Below are positions 53,201 through 60,562 of a stretch of 64,000 nt of DNA, one piece after another. The position numbers were made by a program, and so were the translations under genes. Position 1 is the first letter of the stretch; every line of letters begins with the position of its first letter. Below the pieces are notes generated by a model. It did no database searches. It was given only the letters and a program-made list of their open reading frames with translations, and was not told the origin of the DNA. The DNA comes from CAYIHX01 sp964363305 (GTDB lineage: Bacteria > Bdellovibrionota > UBA1018): contig CAYIHX010000008.1 in the NCBI GenBank assembly GCA_964363305.1, forward strand, positions 1 to 64,000, in the 5' to 3' direction.

Positions 53201-56200
53201 TCTGTCGGAGGCGCGACCGGCCGAGGAGGGACGGGAGTCGGCGTGCCCAGGCCGATTTGAGGTGTGGCTTCGACCGGGCCATGAAAACGGCGCGCCCCGT
53301 TGAGTGCGATGTCTTCGAGCCGGTAGAAATATCGAATACCGTTTTGGACTGTTGGATCGATGAAGCGGTAGTGTCCCGTCGAACCAGGCAGGCTCTCGAA
53401 GTTTCGAATCAGCTCGGAATTCAGCTTGGTGTAGCCTCCGATCGCGCTTGCGGAACGATAGAGGTCGAAGCCACGGTGTTCGATTTCTCGTTCGGTATCC
53501 CATTCAATTTGAACGAGCGAGTCGTAGGGATCGGCTATGAAGCGGGAAATCGAGACCGGCGAGGCCGCCGCTGCGATCGTGAGGGTGCAGTTGGTGGCCG
53601 ATACTTTAGTCGACGTAACAGGCTGATTCTGGCCGAAAAAGAAATCGCCGAACCACTGATCGAAAGTCACTGTCTGACTGGCGCAACCAGAACTCGAGGC
53701 CAGTAGATAAGCGTCAGTCGTGGCCGGTGAAGGAGGGGCGTTGTAGGTGCTGTTCGGGGCGCTCCAATTCCACCCGATGTTGCTGGCTGTCGTGGGCAGC
53801 GAGCCGGTCGTGTTGAACTGAATGCCTCGCACCGAGGCATACGTGGTCGAGAGGTAAGAAAGCTGGCCGCCATTGAGCGCCGTGACGGCGGTATTTCCGC
53901 CGATATTGAGGCCACTGGTGTCGAGGTTGTCGAGGAGGAAGCCGGTGAGGCTGAGAGTTCCCCCGGTCGTGGTGAAAGCCCAGCGACCGCTGCCGTTGTT
54001 CGTGATCTTGCCCTTGTTGGTCAGAGTTTGGGGATAGGCGTCGTTGGTTCCGGCGACCGATACGGTCCCTGCTGTGAGAGAAAGGGTCGTCGAGGCGCCC
54101 ATTTTCACCGTGCCTCCTCCGGCCACTTGGAAGTTGACTCCCGAGGTGCCGACCGTGAGTCCGTTCGGAAGCGTGAGGGTGGAGGAGCCGGGAACGAGGA
54201 AGGTAAAATTGGATCCGCTGGGAAAAGTCAGAGTTTGGATCGTGATGGAGCCGGACCCGGTTTTCACCGTTCCACCGGCAGTTTTCGTGAAGGTTAAAGC
54301 AGAAATGGCGCTTCCGCTCGCGACCGTCTGCGTGCTGGGGGTCGCTCCATCGTCCATCAGGCGAAGCGTACCGGTGCTTTGATTGATGGTTCCGTTGTTG
54401 GTGAGGCCACCATAGATGCGAAGCTCGGTTCCCGCAGCGAGGGTCAGCGTGCCGGAATTGATCGTGAGGCTGTTGCAGGTGGGAATCGTGCTTCCTCCGC
54501 AGAGACCGGTGATCGATGGGAGATTCGTGACGTTGCTGATCGTGCAGTTGAGAACGGAAGTGGGAAGTCCCCCGTTCCAGTTCGAAGCGGTGCACCAGGC
54601 GGTGTCCGTGGCGCCCGTCCACGTGGTGCTGGATCCGACAATCGTCGAGGGCGTTCCGAGCGTGATGGGCGGAGGGGTTCCGCTGGAGATGGCGTAGCTC
54701 TGGCTGTTGACGACATCCGTACCGGCCGCAATCGATACGCCCACCGTGTTCGCGTTCGTCGCGCTGCCGCTGATGTCGTACTGAACGTAGATACAGCGCT
54801 TAGGCGGGGTCGTGAGGCTGGCCGGGATCGTGGCCCCGGTGAGGCCGGAGAAGGTGATCTTGGCCGGAGAGCCACTGAACGTTCCGCTGCCGAGCAGGGT
54901 TCCCCCCGATCCCGCGCAAGAACTGTCGTAGTAGATTCTTGCTTGGCTGATGTCGCTCGCGGAGCCGGTTCCCGTCAAGGTGAGGACAAGGCTCGTGATG
55001 TCCGTGTCCGAGTAAGAGGCGCCGGCCTGAGATTGAGTGAACCCGAACCGACCCATGGTATAGGTTTGGCCCTGATAGGCGCTGACCGGGCTGGTCGCTT
55101 CTTGAGTCAGGTCGATGGTGTTGGTGGCCCCGGTCCAGGTGATGAGGTAACCCGTGTCGTTGTCGTAGGTCGGCCCTGACCAACTGCCCGAGTAGCTCGA
55201 GATCGTCAGCGTTCCGGCGCCTGCGTTGGTCAGTACGTTTGTGACTCCCGTCGTGCTCGAGCCGTTCGCGTCGAAGACCATCGAGGTCAGCGCGTTTCCC
55301 GGAACTTGCCGATAAAGACTGAGCATCGTGGTAGAAGCCACCATCGGGTAACTGTAGGTTCCGTTCTGCAAAAAGGAGGAGGCGTCAATGGTCGCACCTG
55401 AGTTCACTCGGATTCCATTGAGGCCCATTTTTTCGAAAAGATAATACTGAGCTTGGATGGTCCCATTGACGATGACGGAGTAACCGGAGCTCCCCGAGCT
55501 GAGAGTGATTCGCGAAGTGTTTCCGGCGGTGCCGATCATCTTCAGGGTTCCACCGAGATCGACGGTAAGAACCTTGCCATCTGCCAGGGCCAGGATTCCG
55601 CCTGGTGCAATTTCTAAAGTCGCTCCCGTTTGCACGGTCAGGTTGCCGAGAACGGTCAGCGTGACGCCGTCGCTGATTCGCAAAGTGCCTTGGGTTACGG
55701 TGGCATTTCCGTTGACGGTCGAGTTTGTATCCACTCCAACGATCGCGCCGCCACTGTTGGCGATCGTCACGTTCCCGGGGAAGGCGGTTTCGAGCTGCAT
55801 CGATTGGGTCGTGCTGCCGGCGAAACGCAGGCTGCCGGAGGTTGCGCTTTGAAAGGTGAACCCGCTTTGCACCGTGAGGGCGCCATAGATTTGAAGCTCG
55901 TTCGTCGTTCCACCGAAATCGAGCGTTCCTCCGGTTTGCAGGGTCGCATTTCGGCAGGCCTGCGCCCCTCCGAGCGCGGGGATTCGAACGGCCGAACCGA
56001 CCGTGCAATCCCGCGTTGCCGAAGGCAGGGTTGCGGGAGACCAGTTGCCGGCGAGAGTCCAGACCGTGCTGGTCGATCCATCCCATTGGCTGAGCACGCT
56101 GTTGACCGTGGCGAGCCCGGCGCTGATAGGCGGCCCGGATGCGCTGGAGAAAGAGTAACTTCCTCCGCCAGATTTCGCGTTCGTGACGTCGGAGGTCCCC

Positions 56201-57717
56201 GCGATTCGAAAGCCGATCGTGTTGTTATCCTGAGCGGTCGCGCTCGTACGCGCGAGGACGTGAACGCACGCATTGCTTGCGCCGGTGGTCTGGACGTCCG
56301 CCGCGGAGAAGCTGATGCTCGCCGTGGGTGGGCTTCCCGAGAGGGTGAGGTTGCTTCCGACTTGCAGGTCGACCCCCGCGTTGTAGGCGCAGTTTTTGCT
56401 GCCCGCAGGTTCCCGGAAAACCTGGATGTACTCGATGTCGGAAGCGTTGGCCGTGCCGTATTGGGTGAGCGTGATGGCGGTGATGTCGGTTGCGATGTCG
56501 ACGTTCGTCAGGCTGAAGCCGAACGTGGCGAAGAGGGACGGGCCGATGCTCGGATTGATGGAAGCCGGCGGGTTGCCGCCGGCCGTGAGGTTTTGAAGAG
56601 TGAGCTCCGTTCCGGCCTGTGATCCCCAGTTGACCTTCGAGTTCGGATCGGCGGTTTCATTCGCGTTGCCCCCGAGTCCGCTCCAGTTGTTCACCGTCAC
56701 GGTGTTTCCGACGTAACCAGCGTTTACGCTGAAGTTCCGGACGGTAGCGAAGCCTCCGTCGTTGAAAAAGCCGATCGAATCCAGCGTGGCGGGAAACGCC
56801 GCCGTCGCTCCGACGGTGATCGCTCTCCCGGCGCTGGCGATGTAGTGAAACTCGCCGTTGTCGAGCTGGTTCACGGTCCCCGCGACGTTCAGCCCCGCCG
56901 CGACCATGCGGTTGATGCGGAAATGGTTCGCCGTCAGCGTGCCGTTCATCGCGAACGTGAAGGTGCCTCCATTGCCCTCCAGGGTCGCCGGGTTGCCGCT
57001 CGCCCCGCTCAAGGAGATCGCGCCCGTCGCGCCGATGGTCAGCGTTCGGCCGCTTCCGACGAAGATTTTTCCTCCGGGGGACACATTCAGGGTTCCGTTG
57101 ACGGTCAGGCCACCGGCCGCGGTGAAAACCACGCCGTTGCCGACGTTGACCGTGACTCCCGAAGGGACGGTCAGCACGGTTCCGGCGGCGGAGAGCGTGA
57201 GGTTGTCATTGATATTCAAGGTGGTGCCGGAGCCGGAGAAGGTCAGGGCATTTCGAATCTGGAAAGCGTGGGTGAAATTCACCGTGCCATTATTCGTGAT
57301 TTGGACGTAGTTCACGGGGTCGACCACGCTCAAGTCTTGCGATGACGTTCCCGCGAGGTTGATAGTAAAAGTCCGGCCTGCCGTGAAGGTGAGGGCATTG
57401 GTCGTTAAAGCGCGAAAATAGTCGCCTACGATGGACAAGGTTACGCCGTTGGTGGAGGCATTGAGTTGTCCTGAGAGAACCTCGAGACAGGAAATCGAGG
57501 TGGAGAAGTTCGCGTTCGGAATTCGAGTCGCTGAAACGATGCTCGCGTTTTCGATGTTGGTGTCGGGAACGTCGCCGCCCCAGTTGGTGGTGACATTCCA
57601 GTTCGCGCTGGTTGCTCCGGTCCAGGTTCGGGTGGTGGCCGCGCAAGCGGCGTGAGCGGAATCGCCTGAGAGCAGCGTGATGAGAAGGAGCAGGCAGATG
57701 GCGGTGGAGGTCCTCAC
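50275..57717 (-). CDS. Giant secreted gingipain-type (C25) protease with surface modules and C-terminal sorting signal
   Basis: 2480 aa from GTG 57717. Signal peptide to about 24 (GDSAHA). Residues about 25-1370 are Thr/Ser/Asn/Gly-rich beta repeats; a module starting TWTGATSANW recurs near 31, 542 (QWDGSTSTVW), 857 and 1029. A fibronectin-III-like domain spans about 1382-1475 (LVQIEWDTEREIEHRGFDLYRS). A C25-propeptide-like region follows. The catalytic domain, about 2059-2420, has His2271 (YLGHGAEN) and Cys2304 (LSLSCLTAAF). The tail is GNGPSAGAGLEFALL...LFAYLRGRK: Gly motif, one membrane helix, Arg cluster, as in PEP-/MYXO-CTERM sorting signals. It lies 59 bp downstream of the nucleotidyltransferase gene in the same direction. 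Confidence 0.85.
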   Translation of the reverse strand: MRTSTAICLLLLITLLSGDSAHAACAATTRTWTGATSANWNVTTNWGGDVPDTNIENASIVSATRIPNANFSTSISCLEVLSGQLNASTNGVTLSIVGDYFRALTTNALTFTAGRTFTINLAGTSSQDLSVVDPVNYVQITNNGTVNFTHAFQIRNALTFSGSGTTLNINDNLTLSAAGTVLTVPSGVTVNVGNGVVFTAAGGLTVNGTLNVSPGGKIFVGSGRTLTIGATGAISLSGASGNPATLEGNGGTFTFAMNGTLTANHFRINRMVAAGLNVAGTVNQLDNGEFHYIASAGRAITVGATAAFPATLDSIGFFNDGGFATVRNFSVNAGYVGNTVTVNNWSGLGGNANETADPNSKVNWGSQAGTELTLQNLTAGGNPPASINPSIGPSLFATFGFSLTNVDIATDITAITLTQYGTANASDIEYIQVFREPAGSKNCAYNAGVDLQVGSNLTLSGSPPTASISFSAADVQTTGASNACVHVLARTSATAQDNNTIGFRIAGTSDVTNAKSGGGSYSFSSASGPPISAGLATVNSVLSQWDGSTSTVWTLAGNWSPATLPSATRDCTVGSAVRIPALGGAQACRNATLQTGGTLDFGGTTNELQIYGALTVQSGFTFQSATSGSLRFAGSTTQSMQLETAFPGNVTIANSGGAIVGVDTNSTVNGNATVTQGTLRISDGVTLTVLGNLTVQTGATLEIAPGGILALADGKVLTVDLGGTLKMIGTAGNTSRITLSSGSSGYSVIVNGTIQAQYYLFEKMGLNGIRVNSGATIDASSFLQNGTYSYPMVASTTMLSLYRQVPGNALTSMVFDANGSSTTGVTNVLTNAGAGTLTISSYSGSWSGPTYDNDTGYLITWTGATNTIDLTQEATSPVSAYQGQTYTMGRFGFTQSQAGASYSDTDITSLVLTLTGTGSASDISQARIYYDSSCAGSGGTLLGSGTFSGSPAKITFSGLTGATIPASLTTPPKRCIYVQYDISGSATNANTVGVSIAAGTDVVNSQSYAISSGTPPPITLGTPSTIVGSSTTWTGATDTAWCTASNWNGGLPTSVLNCTISNVTNLPSITGLCGGSTIPTCNSLTINSGTLTLAAGTELRIYGGLTNNGTINQSTGTLRLMDDGATPSTQTVASGSAISALTFTKTAGGTVKTGSGSITIQTLTFPSGSNFTFLVPGSSTLTLPNGLTVGTSGVNFQVAGGGTVKMGASTTLSLTAGTVSVAGTNDAYPQTLTNKGKITNNGSGRWAFTTTGGTLSLTGFLLDNLDTSGLNIGGNTAVTALNGGQLSYLSTTYASVRGIQFNTTGSLPTTASNIGWNWSAPNSTYNAPPSPATTDAYLLASSSGCASQTVTFDQWFGDFFFGQNQPVTSTKVSATNCTLTIAAAASPVSISRFIADPYDSLVQIEWDTEREIEHRGFDLYRSASAIGGYTKLNSELIRNFESLPGSTGHYRFIDPTVQNGIRYFYRLEDIALNGARRFHGPVEATPQIGLGTPTPVPPRPVAPPTDEGALGKGIRIVSRTRHSLRLEIRTDAPTFDALGAPQLEGYAGTLEAGAPQLLERSVLIEADSDLTHARLESVNVDEVETNVGIPIPPAPYWAPQADGRLLPTRTRNAAKYSENSFSPKEFIHVREGLKAVGSRKYLLIDLTPLQYNPVAGVLKRATRVYANISFAQNAEPLPHPLDPALSPSAIEGNLRIRYRKTGMYELSFEDLAEAGVDAPFVDQPNATLRVLAHSIETPLQILSEDELFGPGDRIRFYLVNASTDDDLDSEAVLSLLPLESPPLRMREISASPGTAPPTDEKGTWRTVTAEKNERFVLDLPIGEGREHFYWSRVAQEGGSPSQPGSSFDLPIDLPHLQQFTPDLVTLKLTVRGRGGTSANPLHHVELRVNDVTSLAAQREFFSPVPTTLVFQLPAHLFKSGLNSIRVTALGDRIAVGDSDILDIDRLEVSYRAFRIAIAGQLSLENYRPDHRIEISGFGSPHLSLFDVTDPDRVAALRGFDLHFQGPSGFRAEFLASTGVEGLDGFRLIALEDSRYEKPLSLSLAYGYQPRLRMPDRRADLIVIGTQAMIDATEPLIEQRRREGLEVVTASLEQIYAEFSHGQRSSNALRELLTFASTEWRKPAPRYALIVGTATYDPNDYLGFGADPSRTPAVLAGGEYLDFETDDGLATASDLAVGRIPARTPNEAALYAEKIIRAEPSTSPATLIVDQDTLGEGFSALALELRNALLHASPGLPLHPIERGTGQIDAVLKQQIRAQFASGTSLLTYLGHGAENLWASPQFFSSTDALSLRNETLPWILSLSCLTAAFADPDPTKLSLGEALVMNPNGGASAFWGFTGMTSPIAQTRLARQAFELLDSLSAEERRHLRLGDLLLRIKIATGLDPALRDARRSAVLLGDPTLPLPEALQMKGSNESPVTAIDDGSNRSKSPGFACATLGEPPASGNGPSAGAGLEFALLCSVWLFAYLRGRKSASWLKNP

Positions 57718-57776
57718 TCTGGAAAGTTTAAGCTATTGTGGAGGAAGCGGGAATCCCGAGAATCAGACTTTTTCAG

Positions 57777-58823
57777 CTAGGCAGAAATTTCAGAGCACGA
57801 AGGGTCTTTTTTTGCCGAGCACTCGAGACGCCTCCGACGCCACCGCTTCCACGCGAAACTCGCTCCGGCGGCGGTTGAATCGCGCAAGCAGTACCGGTGC
57901 CAGAGGAGATCGGCACGGGTGAGGGGTCGTTCCGGAAACCAGGTTTTCATCCGCGCCATGCGGGTTAAGGTGAGTCGACGAGGCGGCGATAGTCGCGACG
58001 CGAGGAGCCTGCTCAGTTTCGAAACCTCGGGGGATTGCAACCAATCCCCCATGAGAAGCGTGGCCACGTATCCCGCCGCGCAGCTTCGCCGACGGGAGAT
58101 CTCTTCGGCGAGCGACTCGATCGAGTCAGGCCCTTGGAGCCACTCTCGCCATGCGAGGTGAAGATCGAGAATCCAAAGAGGAGTCTCCAGGGCATGAATC
58201 TGGCCCGCATGCTGAAGGAGGTAGATCCAGTGGTCGCGAGGAGAGAGCCGAAGGACTCCGGCAGGAAGGTCGGTATAGCGACCAGGGAGGGCCCGACTCC
58301 AGATTGCGGCGATCTCTTCAGGCGTATCTTCTGACCGGAGTTGGCGGTGGAGGTCGATCGCCGCGCCCTCGGGCGTGCGCCCCACGGTGCTTCGGAAGGA
58401 GTGTGAAAATCTCGGCTCGATTCCGAAGAAGCCGTTTTGCAGGAGCGTTTGCCAGGCGTGTTCGTACTGGGTGGGGTGAACTAAAACGTCAGCATCCCCC
58501 ATGGCCCGAAGCCCCCGCCGGCGGTACAGCCTTCGTGCGAGGTCGGCGCCTTTGACGAGGAGGGGCGAGATTCCGTTCCGTAGCAGTAATTCGGTGGCGA
58601 GTGAGAGCTCCTCGTCGAGAAGGGCCAGGCGAAGCCGTTGGGTACGCGCATGAGGCTCGAGCAGAGGTAAAGGTCCGAAGCGCTCGGTCATCGAGTCCAC
58701 GAAAGCGGCGGTTAAGTAGTAGCGGTCGCAAAATTCGATGCAGCGGAGCAGATCAGCATCCGAAGGGGGCGTGGCTGCCTGGTATTGTCCCGCGATCGAC
58801 CTGAAGACAAGATCAGCGATCAT
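57777..58823 (-). CDS. NTP_transf_5-type nucleotidyltransferase family protein (RiPP tailoring candidate)
   Basis: About 348 aa from ATG 58823, which overlaps the S26 stop as TGATG; the open frame runs to 59051. Motif order fits the nucleotidyltransferase family found beside HprK-like kinases and PqqD proteins in peptide clusters: LLVKGAD (about 89-94), RAMGDADVLV (about 107-116) with the metal Asp pair D110/D112, then EGAAIDLHRQL and SPRDHWIYLLQHAG. It could transfer a nucleotidyl group to the peptide or to a kinase product. Third gene of the minus-strand arm. Confidence 0.8.
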   Translation of the reverse strand: MIADLVFRSIAGQYQAATPPSDADLLRCIEFCDRYYLTAAFVDSMTERFGPLPLLEPHARTQRLRLALLDEELSLATELLLRNGISPLLVKGADLARRLYRRRGLRAMGDADVLVHPTQYEHAWQTLLQNGFFGIEPRFSHSFRSTVGRTPEGAAIDLHRQLRSEDTPEEIAAIWSRALPGRYTDLPAGVLRLSPRDHWIYLLQHAGQIHALETPLWILDLHLAWREWLQGPDSIESLAEEISRRRSCAAGYVATLLMGDWLQSPEVSKLSRLLASRLSPPRRLTLTRMARMKTWFPERPLTRADLLWHRYCLRDSTAAGASFAWKRWRRRRLECSAKKDPSCSEISA

Positions 58824-59284
58824 CAGCGGAGCCACCGTGATCGGAACCAGGCGAGGAGCCAGGTGCTTCGCCTCAAACGCGCCCGTGAGAGGCGCGCGAT
58901 CCAGCGATCGAGGCGCCCGGTCGTCAGTTTGATGGGAGGACCACACTTCGGTTGGAGGGCTCGCACCTGTCCCCAGATCGTGTGGCTCGGCAGGCGGTCG
59001 AAAACCTGAGAGGCATCGCCCTTGAGCAAAGGGACCTCCGGCGCCACGCATCGATGCACGATCCAGGTGCGATCAGGCGAACGAGCGACGATGATTTCTC
59101 CCAGTTGGGCCTCGGTTAAAGGACCGGAGGCCCAATGCACTCCGATCCGATCGCTCGGCCGAAGCAGGGGCCGCATGCTCGTTCCCTCGACCGGAACCCA
59201 GGTGAGCTCAAGACTTGAGCTTGGTGGCGCTGCAATTGGCAGGGGCTCCGGTCGTCGCTTTTCGTCCGCCGATCGTGCTTCCAT
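58823..59284 (-). CDS. S26-family signal-peptidase-like protein (Ser-His type)
   Basis: 153 aa. VEGTSMRPLL holds the nucleophile Ser36; the general base is probably His77 (WIVHRCV), as in SipW/eukaryotic-type peptidases, not Lys. LLKGDAS (about 87-93) is the box E equivalent. The N-terminal 25 residues overlap the precursor ORF; between ATG 59284 and the catalytic motif there is no ATG, GTG or TTG, so the overlap is unavoidable unless a rare start is used. Only a weak C-terminal hydrophobic stretch (TWLLAWF). It may cleave the leader of the peptide. Confidence 0.78.
   Translation of the reverse strand: MEARSADEKRRPEPLPIAAPPSSSLELTWVPVEGTSMRPLLRPSDRIGVHWASGPLTEAQLGEIIVARSPDRTWIVHRCVAPEVPLLKGDASQVFDRLPSHTIWGQVRALQPKCGPPIKLTTGRLDRWIARLSRARLRRSTWLLAWFRSRWLR
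59205..59221. repeat. 17-bp palindrome at the precursor stop
   Basis: AGCTCAAG-A-CTTGAGCT covers the last codons and stop of the embedded peptide ORF. No T-run follows, so a terminator is unlikely; an mRNA processing or attenuation hairpin is possible. Confidence 0.4.
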
Positions 59285-59366
59285 TACAGATCGCGGCCAC
59301 GGCCGTCAGGCTTTCGGTGTGAATGCGGGGTTTCTGATACTTTCGCTTCGGTTTTTCTTTTTTCAT
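59208..59366 (-). CDS. Putative RiPP precursor peptide embedded between kinase and peptidase genes
   Basis: 52 aa, ATG 59366 to TGA 59208, in a frame different from both neighbours; it overlaps the kinase gene by 83 bp and the S26 gene by 77 bp. GGGAG lies ten bases upstream. The leader (1-about 24) is Lys-rich with Y10-Q-K-P13-R-I15, the YxxPxI/L element recognised by PqqD-like domains in several RiPP families, followed by ESL and an Ala-rich AAI. The tail (about 25-52) is rich in Ser, Thr, Gly, Ala and Lys with Cys27 and Cys45. The arrangement TTC-TGA-ATG just before it is a typical gene junction in the alternative frame. Inference rests on composition and context; no homologue could be checked. 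Confidence 0.7.
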   Translation of the reverse strand: MKKEKPKRKYQKPRIHTESLTAVAAICNGSTIGGRKATTGAPANCSATKLKS

Positions 59367-60231
59367 TCAGAAGGTTCTCCCAAAAAATAGTGGTCGGGGT
59401 GAGTCTCAGTAACTGAATCGGGCTGTGGGTCCGAGTGATCCGCGTCATCAGGTCGAGTCGTTCATCGATTTGATCGCTGAAGGGACTCCAAAAGGCGCTC
59501 GCGAAGATTCGAGCCACTTGATTCGCGGGATCGAGCGGAAGAACCTCGTTGACCGGAGATTGTTCAAGCGCGAACAGGCCCGCGACTTTCGCCTCGTGGC
59601 GTGGAGGTGCAAACGGAGAGTAGCCGCAGCCCATCGGCGCTGAATGGAGCACCGCTTCGTGATTCTGGTTGAGAGCGAGCAAGATGGCATCGTCACCCAA
59701 GGCAATGGCCCGGGGGTCGAGCTTCCGGATGGCATCGACGGTCGTGGATTTTCCGGCGCCGCTTTGGCCAAAAAAAACATATCCCTGGTCGTCTCTGACG
59801 ACGCCACCGGCGTGTAGAAGGAGCGCGTTGCGCTGAAGAAGGGGACGAGGCATGACCCACCGAAGGAGGTTCTGAAAAGCGTCGTCAAGCTGAGGCGCGA
59901 ACCAGGCGTGAAATTCATGGGGCTTGGAGGAGGGGACCGCGAAAAAATCGCGCTGAAGGACTCCGCCCTCCGGGAGGGGCCTGAATTCGGCGTCAGAGTC
60001 CTCCCAGAGATCGGGAAACGGAAGGGTCTCGCAAAAGACGACGCATTGAGCTTCCTTCTCCGTTCTGAGGTACTCCGCGAAATAAGTCCGCATTCGGTGG
60101 GCGAGAGGAGCTTGGTCGGTAAAGAAGTCGATGGTGCTCGGCCCGAGCCGGAGGGCAATGCGGTACGTGGTCGGCTTTGCCCTGGGAAGACTTTGAAGGA
60201 GATGCTGAATGGTGACGTCGCGTGTGGTCAA
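59284..60231 (-). CDS. HPr-kinase-like protein of a RiPP cluster
   Basis: 315 aa; TTG 60231 is the best available start (no ATG or GTG nearby). HprK-like P-loop YVFFGQSGAGKSTT (about 151-164) and LGDDAILL (about 178-185); N-terminal domain about 1-130 unassigned. In paeninodin-type lasso clusters a homologous kinase phosphorylates the C-terminal Ser of the precursor. The last 28 residues overlap the precursor ORF in another frame; losing one base of the A6/T6 run at 59382-59387 would end the protein exactly at the TGA before the precursor ATG. Stop overlaps the S26 ATG (TAATG). Confidence 0.82.
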   Translation of the reverse strand: MTTRDVTIQHLLQSLPRAKPTTYRIALRLGPSTIDFFTDQAPLAHRMRTYFAEYLRTEKEAQCVVFCETLPFPDLWEDSDAEFRPLPEGGVLQRDFFAVPSSKPHEFHAWFAPQLDDAFQNLLRWVMPRPLLQRNALLLHAGGVVRDDQGYVFFGQSGAGKSTTVDAIRKLDPRAIALGDDAILLALNQNHEAVLHSAPMGCGYSPFAPPRHEAKVAGLFALEQSPVNEVLPLDPANQVARIFASAFWSPFSDQIDERLDLMTRITRTHSPIQLLRLTPTTIFWENLLNEKRKTEAKVSETPHSHRKPDGRGRDL

Positions 60232-60295
60232 ATCAGAGAGAGTTTCTCGGTTTGCGGGTCTTGCGTCAACCCGAGAGTCGGGCTTTAATCGGTGA
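60232..60295. promoter_or_regulatory. Divergent promoter region of the RiPP-like cluster
   Basis: 64 bp between the kinase and pqqD starts. Minus strand: TTGACG with a 17-bp spacer to a weak GAAACT. Plus strand: TTGCGT with TAATCG downstream. A small hairpin CCCGA-GAG-TCGGG lies in the middle. Both arms must be transcribed from here unless kinase transcription starts inside pqqD. Confidence 0.45.
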
Positions 60296-60562
60296 ATGTA
60301 TCCGAAACCGGTTCAGAAATTGCCTTTTCGCAGAATTGATGACCGCGCTGTTTTGATTCATCCGCGGTTGGGGCAGGTACATGAGCTCGATGAGGTCGGC
60401 GCCTTTCTCTTTGCCGCCGCCGATGGCGTACGCTCCTTCGACGAGCTGACGCGGCTGGTGCTGGAGGAATTCGAGGAGGGATCTCCCGCGGCGGTTCGTA
60501 CCGACGTCGAGGAGTTTTTTGAGGCGCTTGAGAAGCTGGGCATGGTGGAATGTCGATCCTAA
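60296..60562 (+). CDS. PqqD-like RiPP recognition element protein
   Basis: 88 aa. PqqD fold: short strands RRIDDRAVLIHPRLGQVHELDEVGAFLF then helices (RSFDELTRLVLEEFE, VRTDVEEFFEALEKLGMVE). PqqD proteins bind the leader of a precursor peptide and present it to a radical SAM enzyme. It overlaps the radical SAM gene by 13 bp. Confidence 0.9.
   Translation: MYPKPVQKLPFRRIDDRAVLIHPRLGQVHELDEVGAFLFAAADGVRSFDELTRLVLEEFEEGSPAAVRTDVEEFFEALEKLGMVECRS

Noticed and set aside
54379..56622. Long plus-strand ORFs (266 and 330 aa)
   Set aside because: Opposite the repeat region of the giant protease; low-complexity Arg/Gly/Asp shadows.
59284..60231. Lasso-peptide cluster
   Set aside because: Kinase, nucleotidyltransferase and leader motif fit, but no asparagine-synthetase-like cyclase and no B2-type transglutaminase protease is present in the window; radical SAM/SPASM points to another class.
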